64,000 nucleotides of DNA from Armatimonadota bacterium (GTDB taxonomy: Bacteria; Armatimonadota; Fimbriimonadia; Fimbriimonadales; ATM1): positions 62,001-126,000 of the forward strand of contig QEUM01000001.1 in NCBI GenBank assembly GCA_003577165.1, written 5' to 3'. The position numbers and the translations under genes are program-made. Below, piece after piece: positions 1 through 7,766 of this stretch (its first letter is position 1; every line of letters starts with the position of its first letter). Below the pieces are notes generated by a model. It had not been told where the DNA came from. It did not search any database and saw nothing but the letters and a program-made list of their open reading frames with translations.

Positions 1-636
1 CTGCCCAGAGTACAGAATCACGCCGCCTGACTTCGCAGGGATCATACGGAGAGCATCGTGCTTTGCGATGTGCTGCTTCCTGCCGTTCGGTGCGTACTTC
101 TCGACGTTTCCCGCGGCGTCAAGCAGATAGAAGCCACCCGTTCCCAACGGGACGATGTCGGACGGCGCGCCTGTGTCGATCTCGGCGCCATCGGAATCTA
201 ATATGAACTCGACCGCACTGCTGTCCGCCGTCTTCTTCGCGACGTTTCCGGAGTTGAAGAAGAACCAGACGTTGTCATAGGCATCGAGGCGCGCTGCGTT
301 CGGAAATCTGGCATGTGCTTCCCAGACGAGTTTTCCGGACTTCGTGAACATCCCAACGAATCCGGATTCATAGTCCACGATCGCCAGACCCGATGCGGTC
401 GGCAGGATTTCAAGTTGACCTTCGTACTTCCGATCGTATCTTTGAACTTCAACCAGAGACTTCCCCTCGACTTTGTAGCGAACCACTTGCGCGGAGGCGT
501 CGTCGGGATCGAGGAGAGCGAGAAGGATCGTTCCATCCCGATCGAGGGCGAATCCGTTGCCGGGATTCGATGGCAATGCCACCTGGAAGTAGGTGGGAAC
601 GAAGAGGCCGACGGTTGCGGCCACGGATCCGATCAT
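1..636 (-). CDS. Beta-propeller-like protein, C-terminus cut by window edge
   Basis: An open frame runs from an ATG at 636 to the left edge, giving 212 residues without a stop. I translated it by hand from the minus strand. The start is well supported: AGGAGG lies seven bases upstream, and the ATG shares four bases (ATGA) with the stop of kdsB, so the two are translationally coupled. The N-terminus is hydrophobic (MIGSVAATVGLFVPTYF) but lacks clear positive charges, so a signal peptide is only possible. The rest has repeated short units such as GFALDRDGTILLAL, KSGKLVWEA and GGFYLLDAAGNVEKYAPNG, typical of NHL/PQQ-like beta-propeller blades. No function can be named. Role in cell-surface sugar chemistry is only a guess from the kdsB neighbour. 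Confidence 0.7.
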   Translation of the reverse strand, partial: MIGSVAATVGLFVPTYFQVALPSNPGNGFALDRDGTILLALLDPDDASAQVVRYKVEGKSLVEVQRYDRKYEGQLEILPTASGLAIVDYESGFVGMFTKSGKLVWEAHARFPNAARLDAYDNVWFFFNSGNVAKKTADSSAVEFILDSDGAEIDTGAPSDIVPLGTGGFYLLDAAGNVEKYAPNGRKQHIAKHDALRMIPAKSGGVILYSGQ

Positions 637-1367
637 CTGTTTCCTCCTGTCGCGAGTAGTTCCCGCACGATGTCCGCCTGCTCGGGCGTGTCCACAGCGA
701 GAGCGGTTGCCGCCGCGCGCTTCATCTGAATGGCAATTCCGTTCTCCAAGAATCTCAACTGTTCGAGCATTTCGGTGCGTTCCAGAGGCGTCGGCTCCCA
801 TTGGCTGAATCGTCGGAGCGCATCCCGGGTGTAAGCGTAGAGTCCAACGTGCTTCTTCAGTTGGACTCCGGACTGTTGTCGTTCGAATGGGATGCGCGAC
901 CTCGAAAAGTAGAGGGCCCTATCTCTGTTGTCGGTCACGACTTTGACCACAGCAGGGTCGTCCGCCTCACGTTCGTCCATGAAGTCGTAAACGCTGGCCA
1001 TCTGCTCCCCTGATTCGGTGAGGGCGTCGGCGCAGGCCGCGATGGTCTCGGGCTGGATCAGGGGCTCATCGCCCTGGACGTTGACGTAGGCATCGGCCTC
1101 GACCTTCGAGGCGACCTCGGCGATCCTGTCCGTGCCTGTCGGGTGGTCGAACGACGTCAAGATGGCTTTCGCTCCGAACGCTTCTGCCGCCTGGACTATC
1201 TCACGGTCGGGGGTGGCGATGAACACGTCCGAAATGTTCGGCGCCTTCGTTGCCGCCTCCCACACCCACTGAACCATCGGCTTCCCGCAAAGGTCCAGGA
1301 GCGGCTTGCCCGGACACCGGGTGCTCGCCATCCGGGCCGGGATCACGGCTACAACCATTGCCTCCAT
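633..1367 (-). CDS. kdsB: 3-deoxy-manno-octulosonate cytidylyltransferase (KdsB)
   Basis: Activates Kdo with CTP to give CMP-Kdo for the inner core of lipopolysaccharide, in the cytoplasm. The 244-residue protein has the family's N-terminal nucleotide loop IPARMASTRCPGKPL (residues 9-23), the metal/nucleotide motif QGDEP (98-102), a central HVGLYAYTR, and LEQLRFLENG and DTPEQ near the C-terminus. Length is normal. I chose the ATG at 1367. A TTG at 1376 and an ATG at 1358 are in frame, and the latter would match the usual short N-terminus, but none has a well-spaced Shine-Dalgarno. It lies 17 bases after the glycosidase stop and overlaps the next gene by four bases. Its presence is the best evidence in the window for a Kdo-containing outer membrane. 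Confidence 0.96.
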   Translation of the reverse strand: MEAMVVAVIPARMASTRCPGKPLLDLCGKPMVQWVWEAATKAPNISDVFIATPDREIVQAAEAFGAKAILTSFDHPTGTDRIAEVASKVEADAYVNVQGDEPLIQPETIAACADALTESGEQMASVYDFMDEREADDPAVVKVVTDNRDRALYFSRSRIPFERQQSGVQLKKHVGLYAYTRDALRRFSQWEPTPLERTEMLEQLRFLENGIAIQMKRAAATALAVDTPEQADIVRELLATGGNR

Positions 1368-1384
1368 GATACGCAATCGGCGGG

Positions 1385-3490
1385 CTAACCGCCGGGCTCG
1401 ATGATCGTGTTCTCACCCGGCAGCAACTCGAACTGAATGCGCCAGGCGTCTTCAAGGTCCGTGACTTTGCCGCAGGCGAGGGGCCACTGAACTGCGAAAC
1501 GCCTCGGCACCTCGATCTGGAACACGAGCGCGGTGGGGGATCCGAAGGAGAGGTAGTCGATCTTGCCGCCGCGGACCCTCGCGTCGACGGTCACCCCTTT
1601 GCTCAGTCGGAGACCACGAAAACTGAAGTCTGGGAGGCTCTCCGGCACGGCCGGAAAGAGATGATCCCCCATGTCGTCTACCCTCACGAACATCCAGTGA
1701 AGGGCCGCGAGCCACGCGCCGCAACCGGTGGTGAACCAGGGAACGATCGGGTTGCCTGCGGCATCGAGGTGTTCGTTGGGGCTCATGAACTGACCTGCGG
1801 CGAGTGGTCCGCGTCGAACGGCCTCCCACGCCCCTTCGCCGTTTCGAAGAACGCTGAAGCACATACCGAGGTGGCCTGCCGTCCAGATCCAGGTCGTGCC
1901 GTCGAAGGACTTAGAGAGTCCCGGCTTCCACCCCTGCTCTGTCTTTAGCGTTGCCGACGCCCACCCGACGGTGCGCCGCGCAAATTCGGAGGCGTCATCG
2001 CAAAGGAAGGGCACCACGTAGCCGACGACCGAGTAGTGCTGGCTCTTTCCGCCCGGGACGATGTAGCGGCGCTCTTTCGCATCAACGGCGAAGTTTTGGC
2101 GCAACTCGTCGGACAGTTTGGACCAGATGACCCTTCTTTCATGGTCCACCCCGAGCCTGCGGGCGGCCTCCGCGGCGTGGTCCAAGCAATAGACCGCTGC
2201 CGCCATCGTGAATGGACCCGCCTCAACCTCCCCAACACTCTCGTCAAAGTCAGTGCAGGCGCGAGTTACGAGGCGGCCCCGCTCATCTCGGACCAGCATC
2301 TCAAGTTCGAAATACCTCGCGCACTCCCGAAGGATCGGATAGAGGTCCTGCAGATCCTCGATCCGTCGGGAGTAGAGCCACTCAGTCCAGGCCGTCGCTG
2401 CGATCTGGCCGAGATGGAATCTCTCCGTATACCAGTGTCCGAGCGGGTCCCTCTCCCGGCCGTCCTCGGTCGAACTCCAGGGGTACAGGGCGCCCGAGCC
2501 CTTCCCGGCCCTCAGCGCTTCCCGGAGAGTCAGCAGCCTGAATTTCGGGATGCGCGATGCCATCCGCTGGTGACCTGCCGAAGCGAGGCCCATGTAAGGG
2601 TAGTACTCGTCGTGGAACGCGCCGGCACCCCAGTAGCGCTCCGATACTGTCGGAGGTATCGACCACGGGGTCGCCTGACAGGCGAGGGTGTAGAGACTTG
2701 CCAACCGAAACGCGTCGACATCCGCGTCTCCCGTAACGACCTCGCTGGTGGACCAGAAAGCCCGCCACTCCACCGCATGCCTGGCGATCTCACGTTCCCA
2801 GGCCTCGTGGCTCATTCGTGACACAAATTCCTCGCGGTCGCTGAAGTCGATCGCCGTTCTCAGAACAAATTCGTCCCCGGGGCCGAGGCTCACGGCGCGA
2901 ATGAGCCGACAATCGCGGCCATCCGACTCCCAGGTTGCGCCTTCGGACGAGATGTAAACCGCGCCCAGGTTGTCGCCGCTCTCCCACTCGATCGTGATTC
3001 CACCGCACTCCTCGCGGGCGCTCCAGTCCAGGCCGTGGATTGCGGCGTCGCCCCGCTTCCCAAACACGTAGTCGAATTCCAGCGAGAGGGGAACGTCGTC
3101 CTGCGAGTGATTGCTGATCCTCGTTTCGAACAAGGCCGTGTTGCGATGGCGAAGGATGAGGGACCGGGATGTTTCGAGAACCGAGTCGTAGAGGCGCCGA
3201 GTTCGCACCTCGCCGACATCCGTGTGGATGGATTGAGTCTGCTCGAGGACTACGGGAGTTTCCCCCTTGACCCAGAGCGTCATGTGGATTCGGCCGAAGG
3301 GAATCAGCGAATGCCTCGCCCCAGGCAGCCGTCGGCCCGCGATGACGAACTCTTGCGTTGCGGCTCCGTCCGCGCCCCACGATGAGGCACCTTCATGGTA
3401 GCCGTCGCGCCCGACCGTCGTGACAAGCCGTCCGTTGCCGATCAGCGCCGGGACCGGTCTTTGTGGGTGGATAGACGACTCGAACTGCAT
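1385..3490 (-). CDS. Clan GH-L-like (alpha/alpha)6-barrel glycosidase or phosphorylase
   Basis: A 701-residue protein. The N-terminal part is a beta-sandwich-like region (GNGRLVTTVGRDGYHEG, then strands with HTDVGEVRTRRLYDS). The central part looks like a six-hairpin barrel: FHDEYYPYMGLASAGHQRM, then GSGALYPWSSTEDGRERDP, which resembles the 'GARYPWES...GEE' segment of GH65 and related families, then HWYTERFHLGQIAATAWTEW. The C-terminal tail is a small beta domain. A candidate acidic catalytic segment is TDFDESVGEVEAGPF. Substrate is unknown, and the exact family (GH65, GH95, GH63-like) cannot be settled by eye. The longest frame begins at 3556, but the ATG at 3490 starts directly at the conserved region. 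There is no signal peptide. It is first in a minus-strand unit with kdsB. Confidence 0.72.
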   Translation of the reverse strand: MQFESSIHPQRPVPALIGNGRLVTTVGRDGYHEGASSWGADGAATQEFVIAGRRLPGARHSLIPFGRIHMTLWVKGETPVVLEQTQSIHTDVGEVRTRRLYDSVLETSRSLILRHRNTALFETRISNHSQDDVPLSLEFDYVFGKRGDAAIHGLDWSAREECGGITIEWESGDNLGAVYISSEGATWESDGRDCRLIRAVSLGPGDEFVLRTAIDFSDREEFVSRMSHEAWEREIARHAVEWRAFWSTSEVVTGDADVDAFRLASLYTLACQATPWSIPPTVSERYWGAGAFHDEYYPYMGLASAGHQRMASRIPKFRLLTLREALRAGKGSGALYPWSSTEDGRERDPLGHWYTERFHLGQIAATAWTEWLYSRRIEDLQDLYPILRECARYFELEMLVRDERGRLVTRACTDFDESVGEVEAGPFTMAAAVYCLDHAAEAARRLGVDHERRVIWSKLSDELRQNFAVDAKERRYIVPGGKSQHYSVVGYVVPFLCDDASEFARRTVGWASATLKTEQGWKPGLSKSFDGTTWIWTAGHLGMCFSVLRNGEGAWEAVRRGPLAAGQFMSPNEHLDAAGNPIVPWFTTGCGAWLAALHWMFVRVDDMGDHLFPAVPESLPDFSFRGLRLSKGVTVDARVRGGKIDYLSFGSPTALVFQIEVPRRFAVQWPLACGKVTDLEDAWRIQFELLPGENTIIEPGG

Positions 3491-3576
3491 GGCCTTGGCG
3501 CATTGGACAAGACGAAGTCCGGGGGGAGAAAGGGTCACCCCTCCCCGTCCCGTCAAGCCTCCGCGGAGAGATAGAA

Positions 3577-4095
3577 TTGTGGCCGATGAACGACGTCTCG
3601 AACCTTGAGCCGAACTACGTTCACGGGTCGAAAGTACGGGTATGGCATCCCACGGAGGACAGCCTCCCGCGATGTGAGATGCAAAACGACCGCTGCCTCC
3701 TGGAAGCGCGGATTTATCGGTGCTTTCCTCTGTCCGCCCAGGATGGGTACATCAGTTTTCAGGATGCCGGAGGCCACGAGGCTTGCATCGTGAAGTCCAT
3801 CAGCGAACTGGACGACGAAACGCGAGCGGCGGTTGAGATCGAACTCGACCGCAGGTACTTCACGCCTGTCATCGCGAGGATTGCGTCGTTGAAGCAAGAG
3901 GCTTCGCTCTGGAAGTTCGACGTGGACACGCAGCGCGGCGCCCATTCTTTCTACTTGCGAGGAGTGCGCGACAACATCCACGAGGTCGCGCCGAGGCGAT
4001 GGCAATTGCGCTCGATTGACGGGCAGAGGTACGAAATCCGCGACCTGTCTCTGCTCGACAAGCGGTCGGTCAACCTCTTCGAGTCGCTCTTCTGA
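3577..4095 (+). CDS. DUF1854 family protein
   Basis: The 172-residue product has the pattern of the DUF1854 family: a hydrophobic start (RCFPLSAQDGYISFQDAGG), then LDRRYFTPVIARIASL, then a WKFDVDTQRGAHSFYLRG strand, ending with YEIRDLSLLDKRSVNLFESL. DUF1854 is usually seen next to, or fused near, an ABC exporter linked to cyanophycin metabolism. Here it stands alone, before comF. Start: a TTG at 3577 sits six bases after GGAGAG, while the ATG at 3586 is 15 bases away, so I prefer TTG; the difference is three residues. It is divergent from the glycosidase. Biochemical function is unknown. Confidence 0.8.
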   Translation: MWPMNDVSNLEPNYVHGSKVRVWHPTEDSLPRCEMQNDRCLLEARIYRCFPLSAQDGYISFQDAGGHEACIVKSISELDDETRAAVEIELDRRYFTPVIARIASLKQEASLWKFDVDTQRGAHSFYLRGVRDNIHEVAPRRWQLRSIDGQRYEIRDLSLLDKRSVNLFESLF

Positions 4096-4096
4096 C

Positions 4097-4774
4097 GTGC
4101 GCACGATCCTTTCTTGGGCGCTCGATCTACTGTGCCCCCCTCGATGCGGGATCTGCCTCCGAATCGCGTGCCCTCCCATTTGCGACGCCTGCGCTCGCGG
4201 GATCGTTCCTGCTCCGAGCGGCTCCTGTGGCAGGTGCGGCATGGGCGATGCGGGAGTCTGCGATGTGTGCTTCTCGATTCGAGGATTGGACTGGATGAGG
4301 GCTGCAGTCCGGTACGAGGGGACGGGAGGCGACGCCGCAAAGTCGCTGAAGTACGGGCGACGGTGTGAGCTCGCCTCCCCGATGCGGATCGCGATGCGGC
4401 CAATTTTCGACCTCGCGAAGTTCGACGCGATCGTGCCAGTGCCGATTCACTGGTCGCGCAGGTCGTTTCGCGGATTCAATCAGGCCGAACTGTTGGTGCC
4501 TGAGGACCTGACTCGCGCTGCCCACCCCAATTTTCTTCGCAGAGTGAAGGCGACGAAGCCGCACTGGAGGCTGACCGCCGGGAAGCGGAGGCAGAACGTC
4601 CGGAACGCATTTGCCGCAAAGAACTGCGCGGGCTTGCGCGTGATGCTCGTTGACGACATCCTCACGACGGGCGCGACGCTCGAGGCTTGCGCCGAGGAAC
4701 TCAAGCGCGCTGGAGCCGCGTGGGTGGGCGCGGTCGTTTACGCCGTTCAGAGATCGGGCTCGAGCAGTCCGTAA
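4097..4774 (+). CDS. comF: ComF family phosphoribosyltransferase-like protein
   Basis: ComF proteins are needed for DNA uptake in naturally competent bacteria, probably working with the ComFA/PriA-like helicase in the cytoplasm. The 225-residue protein has a cysteine-rich zinc-binding N-terminus (cysteines at about 13, 17, 20, 25, 29, 32, 44, 47, 55, 58). It also has a C-terminal phosphoribosyltransferase domain with the PRPP loop VMLVDDILTTGATLEA. The start is a GTG at 4097, one base after the stop of the DUF1854 gene, so the two are likely co-transcribed. The 3' end overlaps the convergent hpf gene by 28 bases. No other competence gene is in the window, so actual transformability is not shown. 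Confidence 0.93.
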   Translation: MRTILSWALDLLCPPRCGICLRIACPPICDACARGIVPAPSGSCGRCGMGDAGVCDVCFSIRGLDWMRAAVRYEGTGGDAAKSLKYGRRCELASPMRIAMRPIFDLAKFDAIVPVPIHWSRRSFRGFNQAELLVPEDLTRAAHPNFLRRVKATKPHWRLTAGKRRQNVRNAFAAKNCAGLRVMLVDDILTTGATLEACAEELKRAGAAWVGAVVYAVQRSGSSSP

Positions 4775-5286
4775 TGTCCGTCTCTGCGAACGTATAGAAC
4801 GCCGAATCTGCCGGACTCTTCGTTCTGGAAGGCGAAGAACGAGTGCCCGAGGAGTTCCATCTGCAGCACGGCTTCCTCGGTCGACATCGGTTTCGCCGGG
4901 AAGGTCTTTTTGTAGACGGTGTGGTGTTCGGGTTGGTCGTTCTCGTGCTCCTGCGCCTCGGCAAGCGCCTCCGGCAGCGAAGTCACGCCCTTTTTGCGGT
5001 GGGAATTGACCAACTTGTGCTTCAGTTTTCTGAGCCGATATTCGAGTTTCTCACTAACGCGATCGATGCAGGCCTGAAGGGACTTGTCGTGCTCCTCGGA
5101 TCGGATCTTGAATTCGTCTGCGAACAACGTGACTTCGAGTCGGTGCTCGCCTTTCTGTTCGTGATGAACCATTTCCACCTTGGTGGCTTTGTGAAAGAAC
5201 CGTTCGAGCCTGCCGAGCTTCTTTGCGGCGTACTCACGATCCCGCGGAGGGACGTTACCTTCAGCGTTTCTTACCAGGAGTTCCAT
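4747..5286 (-). CDS. hpf: Ribosome hibernation promoting factor, long form
   Basis: Binds the 30S subunit in stationary phase and, in the long form, dimerises ribosomes into 100S particles. The 179-residue length and two-part layout fit long HPF: an N-terminal S30AE domain (residues 1 to about 105, with KKLGRLERFFHKATKVEM and the basic helix KLEYRLRKLKHKL), a variable linker rich in E and H, and a C-terminal dimerisation domain (MSTEEAVLQMELLGHSFFAF...RRDGHYGLLEP). The ATG at 5286 follows GAGGTGA at five bases. It is the last gene of a minus-strand unit, nine bases after ispDF, and its end overlaps comF. Confidence 0.95.
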   Translation of the reverse strand: MELLVRNAEGNVPPRDREYAAKKLGRLERFFHKATKVEMVHHEQKGEHRLEVTLFADEFKIRSEEHDKSLQACIDRVSEKLEYRLRKLKHKLVNSHRKKGVTSLPEALAEAQEHENDQPEHHTVYKKTFPAKPMSTEEAVLQMELLGHSFFAFQNEESGRFGVLYVRRDGHYGLLEPDL

Positions 5287-5295
5287 TTGTTCACC

Positions 5296-6453
5296 TCAAA
5301 ACGTCGCTTGTCGCTCAATCGTTGCGACAGCCATTGCGGCCATCCCTTCCCTGCGCCCATATGCGCCAAGCCCTTCGTGTGTCGTAGCCTTGATATTTAC
5401 CTTCTCTGAAGGCACGGCTAATTCCTTCGCCAGAGCCTGCCTTATGGTGTCTCTACGGTCGCCGAGCCTGGGCCACTCCGCAACGAGGGTCGCATCCACC
5501 GACACGACGCTCCAGCCAGCGCCAGAGAGCATGTCCCGCGCCGCCCGCAAGAAATGGAGGCTGCAGCAGTCTTTCCATTTCGGGTCTGTGTCCGGAAAGT
5601 GCTGACCGATGTCCCCGAGTGACGCAGCTCCGAGGAGGGCGTCCACGATGGCGTGGGTCAGTACGTCGGCGTCGGAGTGTCCGCGGAGGCCGACCTCGCC
5701 AGGGAACTCGACGCCGCCGAGGACGAGCCTTCGCGCAGGGTCATCGGAGACAGCGTGCACGTCGTATCCGACTCCGGTGCGGACTTCGCTGGCGCGGTGG
5801 CGGAAGTAGGCGAGGTCGTCGAAGGTGGTGATCTTTCGGTTCGCGGGATCGCCGTCCACGATCGCGACGCGACCTCCTATCTTCTCTACGGCTGAAGCCT
5901 CATCGGTGATCGTCTCGTCGGCGCCTTCGAGCGCCTGGAGGATCACCTCTCGGCGAAACCCTTGCGGAGTCTGTGCTGCGAAGAGTCGAGTGCGATCGAG
6001 AGTGACGGAGCCGTTTTCTTCCACCTTTCTGATGGTGTCGGTCACTTGGAGGCACGGAGCCGCTGCGCCCGAGTCTTTCGCAGCCTCGATCACGCGAGCG
6101 ATGAGAGCCGGAGGGGGGTTCGGCCGCGCGGCATCATGAATCAAGACGATCTGAGCTGCCTCGGGAGTTTTCGAAACGCCAATTTGCGCGCTCTCCGCTC
6201 TCGAGTGTCCCCCTTCAGTAACAAAGAGCGCGTCAGCGCGGTGAAAGGCCTCCACTTTGCCCTTAGGGGCGACGATGCCGACAGCATCTATCTCTGGGTG
6301 GGACGCGAGCGATTCGAATGCCGCCTGCCAGATGGTCCGGCCGCGTTCAATCCGAACTTGGAGTTTGTCGCGTCGGTCCGCAGGCCAGGAGGGGGGGCAG
6401 GACCTTGCGAATCGTTCGGAGGACCCTGCCGCGAGGAGCACGGCAACGGTCAT
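5296..6453 (-). CDS. ispDF: Bifunctional IspD/IspF isoprenoid enzyme
   Basis: One 385-residue chain carries two MEP-pathway activities. Residues 1 to about 225 are IspD (MEP cytidylyltransferase) with AVLLAAGSSERF, DKL, HDAARPNPP and AAQTPQGFRRE. Residues about 228-385 are IspF (MEcPP synthase) with the metal ligands in GVGYDVHAV and GHSDADVLTHAI, and IKATTHEGLG near the end. Such fusions are known in alpha- and epsilonproteobacteria and elsewhere, and may aid coordination with IspE. The loop after the N-terminal glycine-rich motif (SCPPSWPADRRDKL) is longer than usual. The ATG overlaps the PIN/TRAM gene stop as ATGA, with GAGGAG immediately before it, so it is translationally coupled. Confidence 0.96.
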   Translation of the reverse strand: MTVAVLLAAGSSERFARSCPPSWPADRRDKLQVRIERGRTIWQAAFESLASHPEIDAVGIVAPKGKVEAFHRADALFVTEGGHSRAESAQIGVSKTPEAAQIVLIHDAARPNPPPALIARVIEAAKDSGAAAPCLQVTDTIRKVEENGSVTLDRTRLFAAQTPQGFRREVILQALEGADETITDEASAVEKIGGRVAIVDGDPANRKITTFDDLAYFRHRASEVRTGVGYDVHAVSDDPARRLVLGGVEFPGEVGLRGHSDADVLTHAIVDALLGAASLGDIGQHFPDTDPKWKDCCSLHFLRAARDMLSGAGWSVVSVDATLVAEWPRLGDRRDTIRQALAKELAVPSEKVNIKATTHEGLGAYGRREGMAAMAVATIERQATF

Positions 6454-7547
6454 CTCCTCTGCTTCCGCCTCGCTTCTTCGATTTCCGCTTCTCCGTTGAG
6501 GTTTCCGAACAGCATTCGACCCGCAGCGCTTTGATGAATCTGCGAGATTCTCACATCCACCTTTTGGCCAATCAAGTCTGCGCCATCTTCCACGACGACC
6601 ATTGTTCCGTCATCGAGGAAGGCGACGCCCTGCCCCGGCTGACTTCCCTCCCTCTCGATCTTCACTGCGAGATGGTCGTTGGGGAGGTACTGAGGTCTCA
6701 TCGCGAGGGCGAGGTCGTTGATGTTCATCACCGGCACGCCGTGGACTTGCGCGACCTTGTTGAGATTGTAATCGTTCGTCACGAGGGTGGCTCCCAGCGC
6801 TTTGGCCAATCGCACGAGCCGAGCGTCCACGTCGCCTGAATCGCCTGCGTGCTTGTCCTGCGTTCCGACTTCGAATTCGAAGTCACGCTGTAAGTTCTTG
6901 AGCATATCGAGGCCGCGGCGGCCCCTCTGTCTCCGATTCGGCTCGTGGCTGTCCGCGATCGCCTGGAGTTCCTTGAGCACGAAGTCGGGGATGTAGAGTT
7001 TTCCTTCGAGGAAACCCGCCTTGGCGACTTCGTAAATCCTGCCGTCGATGATGACGTTCGTGTCGAATATCTTGATGTGGGATCGCTTGCGTCCACCTGC
7101 GTTGCGACTCCAGGGGAGCGCGTCCTCCATTCCCTTGAGCATGGAGTGGCTCAGTGCGATGAAGAGGAGCATCAGGGCAATGCCTGCGATGACCGCCCAT
7201 GTTCCGAGCGTGAAGAACAGCATGTGGAACGGAATGCTGAGGGCGACACCGGCGAGCACGGCCGCGAACACGGTCACTCGCTCGTACGTCTCCATGACCT
7301 TCCAGGCGCTCGCCATCCGCTCGATCTGGGCGATGAACGAAACGCTTGCGAGCCCGAGGACGATCGCTCCGAATACGGCGGTCGCGGCCACGGCAAATGG
7401 CTCGTGGAAGGAATTCGTCAGTTCGGGTGGGGCGGCAGGGCGAATTCGCCGGTAAATCTCGGCGAGCCCGTAGGGGATTGTGTTGGCGGAAAGGATTCCC
7501 CCGGCCACCATGGAAGCGGCAACCAAAATCCTTCGTGCAATCCTCAC
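6450..7547 (-). CDS. Membrane PIN/TRAM-domain nuclease-like protein (YacL type)
   Basis: N-terminal membrane segments (four hydrophobic stretches before about residue 145) are followed by a PIN domain and a C-terminal TRAM domain. The PIN acidic residues are present in IFDTNVIIDGRI, LKELQAIAD, SGDVDARL and LVTNDYNL. The TRAM part includes VAFLDDGTMVVVEDGADLIGQKVDV. The layout matches Bacillus YacL, which is commonly next to ispD, as here. Predicted role is RNA cleavage or RNA binding at the membrane, but targets are unknown. A GTG at 7547 is seven bases after GGGAG and is preferred; a TTG at 7565 is the longest option. The leader upstream contains a strong hairpin at 7569-7589. Confidence 0.9.
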   Translation of the reverse strand: MRIARRILVAASMVAGGILSANTIPYGLAEIYRRIRPAAPPELTNSFHEPFAVAATAVFGAIVLGLASVSFIAQIERMASAWKVMETYERVTVFAAVLAGVALSIPFHMLFFTLGTWAVIAGIALMLLFIALSHSMLKGMEDALPWSRNAGGRKRSHIKIFDTNVIIDGRIYEVAKAGFLEGKLYIPDFVLKELQAIADSHEPNRRQRGRRGLDMLKNLQRDFEFEVGTQDKHAGDSGDVDARLVRLAKALGATLVTNDYNLNKVAQVHGVPVMNINDLALAMRPQYLPNDHLAVKIEREGSQPGQGVAFLDDGTMVVVEDGADLIGQKVDVRISQIHQSAAGRMLFGNLNGEAEIEEARRKQRR

Positions 7548-7568
7548 GGAGTCACTCCCAATCAAGGG

Positions 7569-7589
7569 GACGACCCGGGTCGGGTCGTC
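7569..7589. promoter_or_regulatory. Perfect 9-bp hairpin/palindrome upstream of the PIN/TRAM gene
   Basis: GACGACCCG (7569-7577), loop GGT, CGGGTCGTC (7581-7589) is a perfect inverted repeat. It sits about 20 bases upstream of the PIN/TRAM start and 178 bases upstream of topA, in the 219-base divergent gap. There is no T-run on either side, so an intrinsic terminator is unlikely. It could be an operator or a 5'-leader structure. On the minus strand a TATAGT (7609-7604) lies just upstream and could be the -10 of the PIN-ispDF-hpf unit, but I find no good -35. Confidence 0.45.
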
Positions 7590-7766
7590 GCACCCATCAA
7601 CACACTATATAGGATTAAACGACGCTCAGGGGCGTTGGTCTCAGCAGGATCGGCAAAAACAGGCGAGAGTGAGGAGGCCAACACCCGCTCTCAGGGCAGG
7701 AGCCGCCGCCACGCTTGACCTTCGCGAGGGCGGGTCGGTAGGCTTAGCCGCTCCGCAGGGGCACCT

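Noticed and set aside
2036-2821. Plus-strand frame of 261 residues
   Set aside because: It mirrors the glycosidase-like gene in GC-rich sequence. Composition is rich in R, P and G, and no motif is seen.
3553-4242. Minus-strand frame of 229 residues
   Set aside because: It is antisense to the DUF1854 and comF genes, both of which have family motifs and sound starts.
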